Shown: piece by piece, positions 35,584 to 46,650 of the stretch | How the letters are laid out: the number at the start of each line of letters is the position of its first letter | Numbering within the stretch: the stretch's first letter is position 1 | Source: Rhipidocladum racemiflorum | Taxonomy: Eukaryota; Streptophyta; Magnoliopsida; Poales; Poaceae | DNA length: 64,000 nucleotides | Assembly (NCBI GenBank): GCA_036346355.1 | Contig: CM070576.1 | Coordinates: forward strand, 55,723,712 to 55,787,711 | Reading direction: 5' to 3' | The notes under the pieces: model-generated | Databases searched by the model: none | Told to the model about the DNA's origin: nothing | Seen by the model: only the letters and a program-made list of their open reading frames with translations | Translations under genes and position numbers: made by a program

Positions 35584-38500
35584 TTACTCTGGCCGCACGC
35601 TCACCAGATGGGGTAGGGCAGCCAATCGAAGCTTCGTGATCTCGCTCGCTGTCACCTTGCAGGACTCCAGGGACAGCGAGCGCAGGTTCCGCAGCGGCTT
35701 CAGATGGTGGAGACCGCCGTCGGACACGCGCGAGTTCGACACGTTCAGGGAGACCAGAGCGGTCAGGCCTGTGGACAGGACACCGTTCACGTGTGAGATC
35801 AACGGCACACGTGTGAGAGAGCAAGATTCATAATTTCAGGGCGAGAGCGAAGGGACTTTGTACCGGAAACCAGCTCCAGGGTCGTGTCTGTGAGGTGGCC
35901 GTTTTGGGATAGGTTAAGCAGCGTCAGAGCGTTGAGGTCCTTGATATTCTTCACTCCAGCATCTGTAATCAACCCACCACAGACCTCGAGGGACTGTAGA
36001 TTCTTGAAATCTGAGACAGTGGCAACCACATTAGGTGCTGTGTGATGACGAAAAAAAATCGAGAAACACCTTATTTCCAAAGGAAATAATTCACCATCCT
36101 AATTACAATGAAACACAAGATGATCAGAGAAAATAAGAACACCATGCGCGCTAACTATGGGTGCTGTCATTTTCAATGCTAACAATAGTATAGTTTGAGA
36201 AAATAAATACTAGATAGCGTATGTTGGATGATTTTCCGAAACAGTGCCATTGCCATATTCTTGATGCCACACAGGTGCACAGCTCCAAGTGCCATCGTTG
36301 TTATCTTCCAGTGAATAAGCATATTCGATGATCCCAAAGCACCAGTTTATCAAGAGAATTATGAGAATCTTAGCTTGGATCAACTTTTGAGTGTGCACAC
36401 TTACATCTAAACCAGTTTGTGCCAGAATCAGTTATACGAGCTCCAAACAGATCAAGGTGTGTCAATCCAGTGAGACCTGCATTACCAAATGACTAAACTT
36501 TAGCTACTGCCATGTCATGACCAAACACAACCAAAGCACTACACAACACATTGCAGCACTCGGGAAACCAATGCCATAACCTGGTAAAAACGTTCTTGTG
36601 TTCCAATTTACAAAATCCAATACAGAATATTAGAGAAAGATTACGTAAAAAAAAAATGAAAAAAAGCCTATACAGAAATTAGCATAACTGTTAACCCTTT
36701 TCCTGTCAATGAAAAGGCTTAAAGGTGTGAGAAAATTTGTTATATGATAGGAAACCCAATTATACACAAACACACTGATAAAACAATGCAATTGTACGGA
36801 ATCACTATTCGTAATCACAACACTGGAGAATATGAGAGAAATACTTGTAAGAGCAGCCAAGCCGTTATCTGTGATTTGGCGATTATCAAGATTAAGAGAC
36901 TTTAGCGAATTCAAGCCAGAAATTTTCTTCAAACCAATGTCCGTAATCGATGTAAAAGAGAGATCGACGCTCTGCAAATTCCGAAGACCTGTGAAAATAT
37001 AATAATTGAGAAATTATTATGAATGATGTTGAGCGTATTTACAAAAGTAAAAAAATAAAATAAAATAAATAATATCAATGATAAGGGTTCAGACGCATCA
37101 ACCCAGTTACTAACACAGCATTCAAATTAACATGAAGGATAGTATGGCTCAAATATAATTATTGAGAGCAAATTAAGATAAGCATTTTTCGTATAGTATT
37201 TAACAAGACAAAAACATTTAATACTGTAAAGGGAAAATTGCTTATATACCACTCAATTACAACTGTTTTGCTAACATACCACTCAGTTTTGACATGGCAA
37301 ACAGCCAAATATACCACTGTAAATTGTCAGTGTTAGCCCATCTACTGCTCAAACTTTGAGTGGCATGTTTGGAAAACATTACTAAACTCTCGAGGTAAGT
37401 GAACTAGTGGTTTAGATTGATCAGTGGTTATGCATTGACATACCGCTTGAACATAATACAGGTAGGCAGATAACAAGATAAGCTAGGAAACAGAATGCCA
37501 TGAAGTCAAGATGCACAAAATTACAATATTTGTTTAATCACATTTGTCACAGGCGATTTCCATCAAGCAACCAATCATGCGTGTGACCATGTGCCCTTTA
37601 TCTGGAAACATAACTACAGGTAATGTAGAGTTGTCTGTGCACCTAGCTGTGATTAAGGCACTATGTGCGCACACATTAGTTACAGCGGACACGTTCAATT
37701 TCATCACAAGTTTACAGCAGTATTGTAACAAGCTAATAGTTCCTGAACTACTCAAACAGCAGCGATTAGAAAAAAAAGGAGAACCAATAGTTGATGCTAA
37801 TAGCATTTGACAGAAGCTTAAACAAACCAGAGAGATGACGAAGTCCATTGCTCCCAACTTCAGTATCCGAAAGTTCCAAACTTTTTAGCTGCACAAGGCC
37901 TACAGCACATCAAGATGTATCAACTAATGCTTTGCAACAAGACAACTCAAAATGTCATACTTATTAACAGTAAACACACACAGTAAGGCCAAAAGGAATT
38001 TCTGCAGGCAAACAGGGATACTGCACCATCAATACTAAATTGCTATATAGATTGGTCTGGTAAAAACAATAATACTGTATGCCGTTCTACAACTAGTTAT
38101 GACTAACTGCATGACTCAGTTAATTGGGTAGTTCTTTGTCTTCGACTTTTTATGCAACAACACATAAATGGGGAGAAAATAAGAGATGCCACTGCAATGC
38201 AGGAATTTCTCAAGACATTAAAAAACTCACCTTTCAGGTGTGATAGCCCCTCATCACCAATTTTGCATGAGTCCAAGTTCAAACACTCCAAATTGATCAA
38301 TTCTAGAAGGAACAAAGAACATCAGAAACAAGCTTTTCCCACATTATGCATTATTAGCATATACTGATGCCACAGTTCTGAACTTCTGATGTATTTCTAG
38401 AAGGGTTAACACAAGAAAAGGGTGCTTCCACTTGATACTGTACTTATATTTAGCAACTGAACAAAATGGCACACCAAAAGTGCAACATTCTTCTGGAATA

Positions 38501-41500
38501 AGCCTTCTCTAGCATGCATCTGCTTTTATGACCATAATTATTTGTGCATGAAACAAGGAAATACTGATTTACTCGGAAAATACCAGTTATTTTTCATGAA
38601 TGACAATGATCAGGTTTTATAAAATTTTGCACAATAATGCTTTACCATAAAATATGCAATAATGCAATACACTTGTTGCTTAGATTGAAGTGTCCGAGGA
38701 ATTCGATTCTAGAATGTTTAAACATTATTATTCAATAATTTAATGTAAAGATAAATAATGAAAAATCTTTACCTTTTACATGAACCAAGCAGGCATCTGT
38801 AATGTGGTTGAACCCTAAGTTAAGAACCTTCAATTTGACAAGACCTGCAAAGCAGCACCAGCTGGTGAGGTAAACAAAATATGTAACCATGCAGGACAGA
38901 AACAGGACTGCACGGAGAGTCAGCTCACACAAAGAATGGTACAAACATATATGTTTGACAAATAGTAGGTGAACTAAACAGAGATACATTGAGAATCTAT
39001 CAATTTAACTACTGAGCTAGCCATCTACAGTAAAGAAAACAAGGAGACACTTGCCTATCTGTATGTCATCACAAACAAATTATCTCTGCAAATAACAGAG
39101 AATTGGGTTCACCAAAAAGTCAGCAATCAGCATAATATTTACCTTCCAAGTTCTCACAGCCTTCATCATATATGCCACACCTATTCAGATTCAACAAAAC
39201 CAACAAAGCCAAACCTGCAATAGCATGACTATTAATGAACTTTTGTTATCCAAATGGTGAGCTTGTAACTGTTTATGTACGTATACAACAAACACTAATG
39301 AATATTGCAATATAGAAGAGTATTTGTACACATAGGACAGAGAAATATACTTATAGGACTAAAGAATTCTATAAATCAGCGAGCTGTGCAACAGTGGTAA
39401 GCTTAGGCCTCTAAAGAAATGTATCCTTGTAAAAATAATTTGCCATGCCCAGTCAACAACTTCCTTTGAAAATAATACAATGGAACTCCATTTGCCACCT
39501 CTCAGCAACAAAAGAAATAATAGTACTCTCATCGTTTACATGAGAAGCATGCTGCCCCAATAGTAGCGGAAAAGCACTCTCAGCTTAACTAGTCTGCCAC
39601 TTTGCCATTCTCATTCAACTCGCGCTGCACACTTTTCAAAACTTGTGTTGTATTTCCCCCAGTGGACATTTGTTTTTCTGAAGCATGAATTCTAGAGGTC
39701 ACATGACTAGAGATAAAATAAAAACCCAAGACTGATTAGGTACACTTGTGAAAAAGTTCATGACACTCTTCTGCAGGTCCCTAAGGCCAATACATCTGTT
39801 ATGAATATGACTTGTATTGAATATGAGGGCCAAAGGCCACAATATATAGAGTACATGAGGGAAAGGAATAGGAATAGGACTCTATCTATAACAGAGACTT
39901 ATCTATAACTATAAGAGATAATATATCCTTAACCCCCCCCACCCCACAAATGCAAGGCGTATGCAATAGCATTGCATTTGGAAAGAGATGAACTAAAAAG
40001 GGAAAATCCAAAATCATAGTCTTGAAGTAGCCGTCGTAGCATGGAACTCCTGAAGAATCGAGCTGACGAAGATAGCCAACGAAGAACCGAGTCGGTGAAG
40101 AAAAGTCGACGAAGAAGCCAAATCGACGAAGAAAAGTCGAATGTATGGCAGAGTCGACGAAGAAGAGCCGGGTCGATGGAGAAAAATCGACGAAGAAGCC
40201 AAATCGACAAAGAAAAGTCGAATGTATGGCAGAGTCGACGAAGAAGAGCCAACTAGACGAGTCGACGAAGAAGAACCGACAAGGCCGACAAAATAAGCCG
40301 AGCCGAGGTATAAGAGTTGACAAAATGAGTCGAGCCGATAAAAAGAGCCGAACGACGACAAGATCAAACGGCTAAAGACTAGGATGGACGCAACGGAAAA
40401 CTACGAAAAGATCAAAATGCTTCACGTGAACTTTATCTTCTGGCATGAGACTTTGAAGCCACTGCTTGAAAAAACTTCACGTGGAGATTGGACAGCCAGG
40501 CAAAGACTTAGCCTTCACGTGCCACTACCTTGGACGTTCAAGTCCTTGCGTTGAAGCCACGGACTTGAAACCGAACAAAGACTTGAAGTCCGGTCGGAGC
40601 TATCGGCCAGAGGAAGCCGGAGCAACATCGGAGTCAGAGGAGCAGCGCGTTCAGCGTCGACCACGCGCTGCAGGTGACTTGAGTGAACCAGTCCGATCGG
40701 GACTTGACAAAAGCTAATGCAAAGTCTGATGAGGACGGCGGGGACTTAAGTCCGATCGAGACTAAGTTCTTGCGCGTGAGAAAACCAGTCGGGGCGACGC
40801 CGGCGTGTGGTGAAGCAGGCGCGCGGAGGGACATCAAGTCGCCGACGTGGAGAAGTTGGACGCAGCAGAGGAAGATGCGGGCCAGCAGCGCGGGTCGGCT
40901 GGCCTCTGCAAGCGCTCGGCCGATGACTTGAGTGAGTCGGCGGCCAGGGAGCAGAGGCGACGGACGAAGGAGCGGCCGGATGGATGTGGTAGTCTCCTGC
41001 CGGTAGGCGCGCGAGTCGGCGGAGCAGAAGATGGAGCCGACAGGCCGCAGGCCGCCACGAACACGCTCCTCGGCGTGAGAGACAACCTCGAGTCCGAGAC
41101 GCTGCACCCATCGCGCGTCAACCTGTTCGCGCCGGCGCGCGTGCGAAGTGGCAGACCGAGGACGATCGGCGGCAACGAGCTGTAGATGAAGACGATGGCG
41201 CCGAGCGCGAAGGGTTGGACGGAGGAGCCCGCGCCGGCTGGACAGGTGCCGCCCCGGGAGTCTCCTCCTCCCGGGGTAGCGGATTAAATCTAAAACAGCG
41301 GAAGGATAAGCTAGGAGGAAAACCTAGGCTCTGATACCATGTTATGAATATGACTTGTATTGAATATGAGGGCCAAAAGCCACAATATATAGAGTACATG
41401 AGGGAAAGGAATAGGAATATGACTCTATCTATAACAGAGACTTATCTATAACTATAAGAGATAATATATCCTTAACAACATCCTCTTATTGCAACAAATG

Positions 41501-44016
41501 TAATAGACTATAGCGTATGTGATTGGTAGCACCTTTCAACGGGCAAACGAAATATCCTTGAGGACTTCTCAAGACTGAATGTATGACATTTTTGCAGAAG
41601 CAAGTATTGATGGCACAGTACTCTATCAGGAAAAGATGCAAAACCTGAGATAACCTCCAAACAGGAGGCAGTTAGTGCACAGCCCTCCAGGTTTAGGTGA
41701 GCTAGATTGGATAGACCTGAAAGAACAAACATGCAAAATGAAACGGGGGCTAACTTTACATGAACCTCCAGGTTATTAAATAAACAGACCATGAGTTAGT
41801 CAGTAAAAAACAATACAAATATAACAAATACAAGAGCATGTATCTTTAGACAGTCAAACTTTCCAAAGTAAAACAGAAACAACCTTCTACTGGGAAAAGA
41901 AGAACCTTATTTTTGGGGTTACCTCTCAGATAAGAAATACCAAGATCGCTTATTTTGCAGCAAGACAGTTGCAACTCTCTCAAATTTGTAAAATCTACAG
42001 AAGTAAAAGGACATTTGTTAGCCTTGGAGATCAGTTCGTGTGACAACATACACTGGTTTATTCGGCCAAGGAGAGTTGTTACCTGATAAATACTTCATAT
42101 CTGAATCTGTGATGCAGTTACAATATCTCATATTCAGTGTTTCCAGTTTGCCCAAACCTGAAAAAGAAAATTATGTTGCCGCATCGGACAGAAGCAGTAA
42201 TTGTGAGTTATTCGCAATTGAGCTGAATATGAATAAATAGGTCACATGCCAGTTTTTCCTATATTGACTACAAACAAAGATAAGCATCATCCAGATGATC
42301 CACTTGTTTTGGTACCACATAGTAGCTGGTACAGTTAAGTCTTTACTAGTTACAATAAATAAGGTGATTGTGGTATGCCTCATATCATAACTGACAAATT
42401 CAGGGATAAAATGACACCTTTTAGATGAGCAAGGCCACCGTGAATATTTGTACATCGCTCAAGGTTTAAGTTCACCAGATTAACTAAGTATGCTAATGCT
42501 TTAGTTCCTTCAGCAGTAATAGCAGCACAGTTCTTAAAGCTCAGCGATGTCAAGCTTGAGAGGCCTGCAGAATTAAGAAGTATATCATGAATCATAAAAA
42601 TAGAACATTTAATAATGAAAGAACATTCACACCACAATATCATACAGATGAAAGCAAACTCAGCTATCGGGCTATCAACATATCTTTTACCTGATAATGT
42701 TTTGAGTCCATGTTCAGAGATTTTATCACAGTAATTGCATGCCAAACTTTGCATATTTGAGCAATCCTTAAGAAGATTCAACCCACTATCAGTCACATCG
42801 GAGCAAGAGACGTCGACAGATAGCAAGGATTGCCCTTGAGAAGCCACTATTTCCAACCAAGCATCCTTCACTCCAGGGTAATCACCCAGACAAACATCCT
42901 GATACAGAATAGCATGGGAGGTCAATTGGTAATCTTACAGGTTAAATTGTTCCAGAACAAACGAAGCCCCCACATTTGGTCTTTTTCGGTCTAGCTCACC
43001 AAGTAAACAGGACAACTGGTTGCTTAGCTTGCAAATAATACCGTGTGCAGGAAGCGCCATCTGACTTCGAATATGGTAGCAACTGGTCTATTAGCAAGGA
43101 CTCCTTAAGGGGTAGAGATTTTTAAATGCTTACAGGACAAATTTAACTAACAACTTTGAGTAGTGCTTCTATGCATCACCCTCACAATACAAGTTGCACA
43201 AATTTTGAAGCAAACGAAGGGGTAAATAATGACCATCAACCATTCATTCATGCTTTACTATTTGTGCAACTTTCAAATTGTTATGCATCAACCTCTCACC
43301 AACTGTTACTTTCCTATGAGTAAGCTTATGGAAGTCATACAATCCTGATAAGAAATGCATTACAAATGCCTGAGTAAGCCTTACAATACCAGTAAGAAAT
43401 GTCTGATAAGACACCTTTCCTCATTCCCTGATAATACATACGAAGGCCTGATAGATATGAACATCAGTTTTACATCCTTAAGTAATTGTCCAGGTTCCAC
43501 AAAAAAAGAGGCAGCAACATTCACCACAGTTTCACATAAAACTTCCTCTATTTTAGTTCAGTGTTCAGTCAGAACTGTGTGCCAAACAAGAACAGAAACT
43601 TCACCTGCAAAGCACAATCGCGAAAAGCTCCGAGCGACTCCTCAGTGAGGCAGCTCCACTCCACCAGTTCATTAAAAATCTGCTGACTAAGATCCCTAGG
43701 CAGCATCGAGAAATCACAGTACCTACTTATATCCTGCAATCACCCCATCAAGTCAGGAAAGAACAGGCACTCCGGCAGCAAACTGAAACATGCAACGCCA
43801 CAAAACCACCTCGCGGACTCTGGCCACGCAAAGTTCCACTAGCGATGGGCACCGCCCCGGCCCGGGTCCCTTCGCCTTCCGGTGCACATCGGAGCTGCTG
43901 CGGGGCATCGTATGCAGCAGCCACTTGAAGCTGCCACTCTTCGAAAACCTCGCGCTCCTGTACAGATCATCCCCATCGACCAGTTGGCCTCTCTTCCTCG
44001 AGCAAGCGCTGCCCAT
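35584..44016 (-). CDS. Leucine-rich-repeat protein with acylation-type N-terminus (At1g15740 family)
   Basis: Fifteen coding exons, in transcript order: 44016-43810, 43733-43605, 42898-42691, 42564-42418, 42157-42083, 41994-41923, 41716-41645, 39214-39143, 38844-38773, 38302-38231, 37899-37828, 36988-36845, 36476-36405, 36010-35864 and 35768-35584. They give 581 aa, close to the Arabidopsis homologue. The protein starts MGSACSRKR: Gly2 with Ser and Cys nearby fits N-myristoylation plus palmitoylation and hence membrane attachment. A degenerate F-box-like segment (LPRDLSQQIFNELVE, about 80-94) follows. About 17 cysteine-containing-type LRRs of 24-25 residues then run to the end, as in LRNLQSVDLSFTSITDIGL. 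Most LRRs are encoded one per 72-nt exon. The role is probably protein binding, possibly as an SCF-type adaptor; this is inference. A TRIM element sits in the intron between exons 7 and 8. No coding lesion is seen. Confidence 0.93.
37220..37420. repeat. TATACCACTC-type intronic repeat fragment
   Basis: Within the intron between exons 11 and 12 of the LRR gene, the words ATATACCACTCAA, ACATACCACTCAG and ATATACCACTG recur in tandem with a later inverted GAGTGGCATG. This resembles a small dispersed repeat. No termini were fixed. Confidence 0.35.
39797..39934 (-). repeat. 3' LTR of the intronic TRIM-like element
   Basis: About 138 bp. The terminal ACA is replaced by a C-run at the polypurine-tract junction. 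Otherwise it is nearly identical to the right LTR (differences at GGCCAAAGG versus GGCCAAAAG and at AATAGGACT versus AATATGACT). Confidence 0.88.
40090..40260 (+). repeat. 81-bp minisatellite with TCGACGAAGAAG core
   Basis: Two copies of an 81-bp unit are offset from 40115 to 40196. Both contain AAGCCAAATCGAC, AAAGTCGAATGTATGGCAGA and GTCGACGAAGAAGAGCC. Shorter GTCGACGAAGAAG words flank them. It is internal to the TRIM-like element. Confidence 0.85.
41328..41339 (-). other. Primer-binding site of the intronic TRIM-like element
   Basis: The minus strand reads TGGTATCAGAGC, a 12/12 match to the end of plant initiator-Met tRNA, with no spacer to the LTR. Confidence 0.9.
41340..41477 (-). repeat. 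5' LTR of the intronic TRIM-like element
   Basis: 138 bp with intact TG...CA termini. It contains CACAATATATAGAG, which on either strand offers a TATA-like core. Confidence 0.9.
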
Positions 44017-44493
44017 GACAAAGCTTCGCGTATAGTAATCGCAAACCAATCACTTCTGGATGGACTCAGAAGTGCGTGTCACAATGTTGGTTGGTTCTAG
44101 CTGATGACTGTATGATTCCTATCATCCATTCCCGGCGCGACAACGACCTGGGATAGACTTCGCTTTCTTTGCCACCATTCTGCAGCATCAAGGAATTATA
44201 TTACAAAAAAAAATTTGACTTGCACTGCAGCAGGCAAATTATTAGATCGTGTGCAGATTCAGTCAAACAATACTAAACCCCAAGCGCTCAATTTTGGGTG
44301 CAAGAGTGTTCATCTTTCACGCAACCGAGACTCTTAACAATCACTAGAAACAGCCAATCCTAACTGAACTGCAATCAAAAGCAAAAAGAAAGTAGGCGAT
44401 CCTACCACAAGAAAATCAACCATGCCTACGGATCAAAGCATCGCTTCTGCGTACGTACGATCAGAACACAAAACCCCCCAAAACAGCTACCTG

Positions 44494-44528
<35 letters not shown>

Positions 44529-44850
44529 CGCATTTAGGAGAGAGAAAGAGCTGTAAAAATGCCCATAATTCCAACCCAGAACCAGCCAAACCGAGGAAAG
44601 AATCGCAAGAGCTTAGAGAGAGCACGTCTGGCGAAATCAACACCAACCAGAAAAATCGCACCGAAGTTAAAAAAGACGAGAAATTACACGATCGGTTATG
44701 GAATCTCTCACCGGATAAGAACCCGCTGAGACCGCCAAACCCCGGTTTAGTCTCAAGATTAGAGTTAAACAAAGCTAGCGATTAAGATCATCATCATCAT
44801 CACATCAAGTCCGACGAGGTCTCGCGAAAGGGAGAGGAAAAGGTTGGGGA
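44017..44850 (-). other. 5' UTR region of the LRR gene
   Basis: Upstream of the ATG the frame is open for a short distance but then loses homology. The GC content and GT/AG candidates suggest a 5' UTR intron between about 44740 and 44050, which I cannot fix without a transcript. A run of about 28 A (44498-44525) lies within it. Confidence 0.4.
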
Positions 44851-44862
44851 GAAGGAAATCGG

Positions 44863-44868
44863 TTTATA
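44863..44868 (-). promoter_or_regulatory. TATA box of the LRR gene
   Basis: The minus strand reads CTATAAACC about 850 bp before the start codon, followed by a purine-rich GC leader. The distance requires a long or intron-containing 5' UTR. Confidence 0.45.
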
Positions 44869-45216
44869 GCGAGAGCCGAAGCTCCGGGGGCGCTCCTCGT
44901 GTCACCGAAGGCCGAGCTGGTACGACTGCCGTTGTTCACTCACAGACTGACATGCGAGGTCCCTAACCTTTCTGCCCGGTTGTCAGTGATAAGGGTTTGG
45001 GGGGTTGGGTAGGTGAGCGATAGAGAAATGGGGGGGGCCCACACGGAAGTGGAAAGGGATAAGGCAAAGGAAGGGGAGAGAGTACCGGGTGGGTGGGCGG
45101 GCGGGCGCACCCCCAGATTGTGTTGCCGGTTTTGTGGCCCCGTGACTATTGGTCCGTTCTTCGGTCTACACGTGGACCCCTCGGTTTTACTGATTCAGTC
45201 TCTGGCCTACACGTAG
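44869..45216. other. Upstream flank of the LRR gene
   Basis: GC-rich, G-run-containing sequence upstream of the TATA box. No gene is recognisable. Confidence 0.4.
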
Positions 45217-45308
45217 CCATTTTGTCCCGAAATTCCACCAAAATTTTTGAAATTTCAGAATTTCGGTGGGTGCCAAAAAAAATTTCTAACCGAAATTCGA
45301 AACCCTGA
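45217..45308. repeat. CCGAAATTCC...GGAATTTCGG-type repeat fragment
   Basis: 92 bp of CCGAAATTCCACC, TTTGAAATTTCAG, AATTTCGGTGGG and AACCGAAATTCG words with partial inverted symmetry. It abuts the copia fragment at 45309 exactly, so it is either the insertion-site sequence or a later element that truncated the copia copy. Confidence 0.5.
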
Positions 45309-46650
45309 CTCACGTGGCATCCTCTTGAAATATCACATCTCTACTCAAGTGCAGCTTACCTCGGCGTGAATCATATAACCAGTGAGCCTTGCATCCACTC
45401 TCAACACTAAGGTACACCATAGCTTGGCTTCGATCATCCAACTTCTCCTGATTTGGAGTTGTTATCTTCACATGCGTTGTACATCCGAACACTTTCAGAT
45501 GTGCAAGGTGTGGCTTCATTTCGGTCCAGGCCTGAAATGGTGTACGTGTCCCAACGCCTTGGTTGGCAGTTGATTCAACAAAAAAACTGCATGTCTCACG
45601 TCCTCTCCCCAAAACTTTCCTGGAACCTTCATACTCTTCAAGAGTGATCTTGCCATAGCCACCACTGTTCGTTTCTGCGCTCCACAACTCCATTTTGCTG
45701 TGGTGTGTATGGGGCTGTGAGATGTCTTGCAATGACAGCCTCTTCACTCAGCTGCTTGAACTCATTGGATAGAAACTCACCACCCCGGTCAGTTCTGAGT
45801 ACCTTCACTCGGTAATCACTTATATGTTCAGCCTTGAGCTTGAACTTCTTGAAGGTAACATAGGCTTGATCCTTCATCTTAATTGTGTACACCCACATCC
45901 ATCTTGTGCAGTCGTCAACAATGAGCAGAAAGTAGTTGTTACCGCTCAATGTCGATGGGGGTGATCGGGCCACAAAGGTCAACATGGAGCAACCCAAGTG
46001 GCTCCTCCGCCTGGAAGTTTAAGACAACTAGGAATGGTAATCTTATCTACTTTGCAACTAAACAATTTTAGCACAGTTTGTTAGGTTGCAAGATCAGTGG
46101 AACTCCTCCTGCCATTCCTTTCTCAGTGAGCTGCTTGAGAGAGTGAAAATTCACATGTCCCAGTCTTGCATGCCACAGCCAAGCTTGATCATCTAGTGCC
46201 AAATGCAGACAAATTGGCCTAGACGTATGCAGTACAATCTTATACAAGCGATATGGTGAGCGTCTTACCGACATCAGCTGATGTTCTGGATCCTTGTCGT
46301 ATACCTTCAACTGTCCCTCATCCATAATCACTTTGTGCCCATTTTGAGTCAACTAACCCAAGTTGATGATGTTGCTGCACAATTTTGGAATGTAGTAGAC
46401 TTCTTGCAGAAGCCACTGCCCTCCATTCTTGCAGGCAAACAAAATAGAGCCCTTTCCAATTATTTACACAGTCGAACCATACTCAAATCTCACCTTCCCA
46501 GCGATGCTCTCGTCCAGCACATGGAACTTTCCCTTGTCCCCTATCATGTGGTTGCTGGCCCCATTATCCAAATACCACTCTTCGGTCGGGACCCGAATTT
46601 GCAAATTCGGACCCTCTGTGTACTCAGCACTAGTCCAGGATCACGCTAGT
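45309..46650 (-). pseudogene. Truncated copia fragment (protease to integrase), second lineage
   Basis: The minus strand encodes EEWYLDNGASNHM, the protease active-site region with Asn in place of the usual Ser/Thr, near 46560. The pre-integrase segment follows (LWHARLGHVNFHSLKQLTE, about 46070-46210), then integrase with VDDCTRWMWV, VLRTDRGGEF and YTPQQNGVVERRN (45640-46000). Stops and frameshifts break the frame. There are no LTRs, reverse transcriptase or RNase H. The motifs differ clearly from the family at 14784 and 28131. Confidence 0.85.

Larger units (their letters stand above)
39797..41477 (-). mobile_element. TRIM/short LARD-like LTR element in LRR-gene intron (1681 bp)
   Basis: LTRs of about 138 bp are at 39797-39934 and 41340-41477 (TGTTATGAATA start, CCTTAACA end on the plus strand). 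The target duplication is ACATC (39792-39796 and 41478-41482). A perfect initiator-Met primer site, TGGTATCAGAGC read on the minus strand, abuts the right LTR at 41328-41339. A polypurine tract (on the plus strand a run of C, 39935-39952) abuts the left LTR. The element therefore reads on the minus strand, like its host gene. It has no gag or pol. The interior holds an 81-bp minisatellite (40090-40260) and a GC-rich block (40600-41280) without recognisable domains. LTRs differ at only a few positions, so it is fairly recent. It needs proteins in trans. Confidence 0.9.

Noticed and set aside
40634..41185. Long open frames inside the intronic TRIM-like element
   Set aside because: Open on both strands, no domain. 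Kept only as possible captured sequence, not as a gene.
44498..44525. Poly-A run as the tail of a retrogene or SINE
   Set aside because: No retrogene or SINE body is adjacent on either side. It is a simple A-run in a 5' UTR region.
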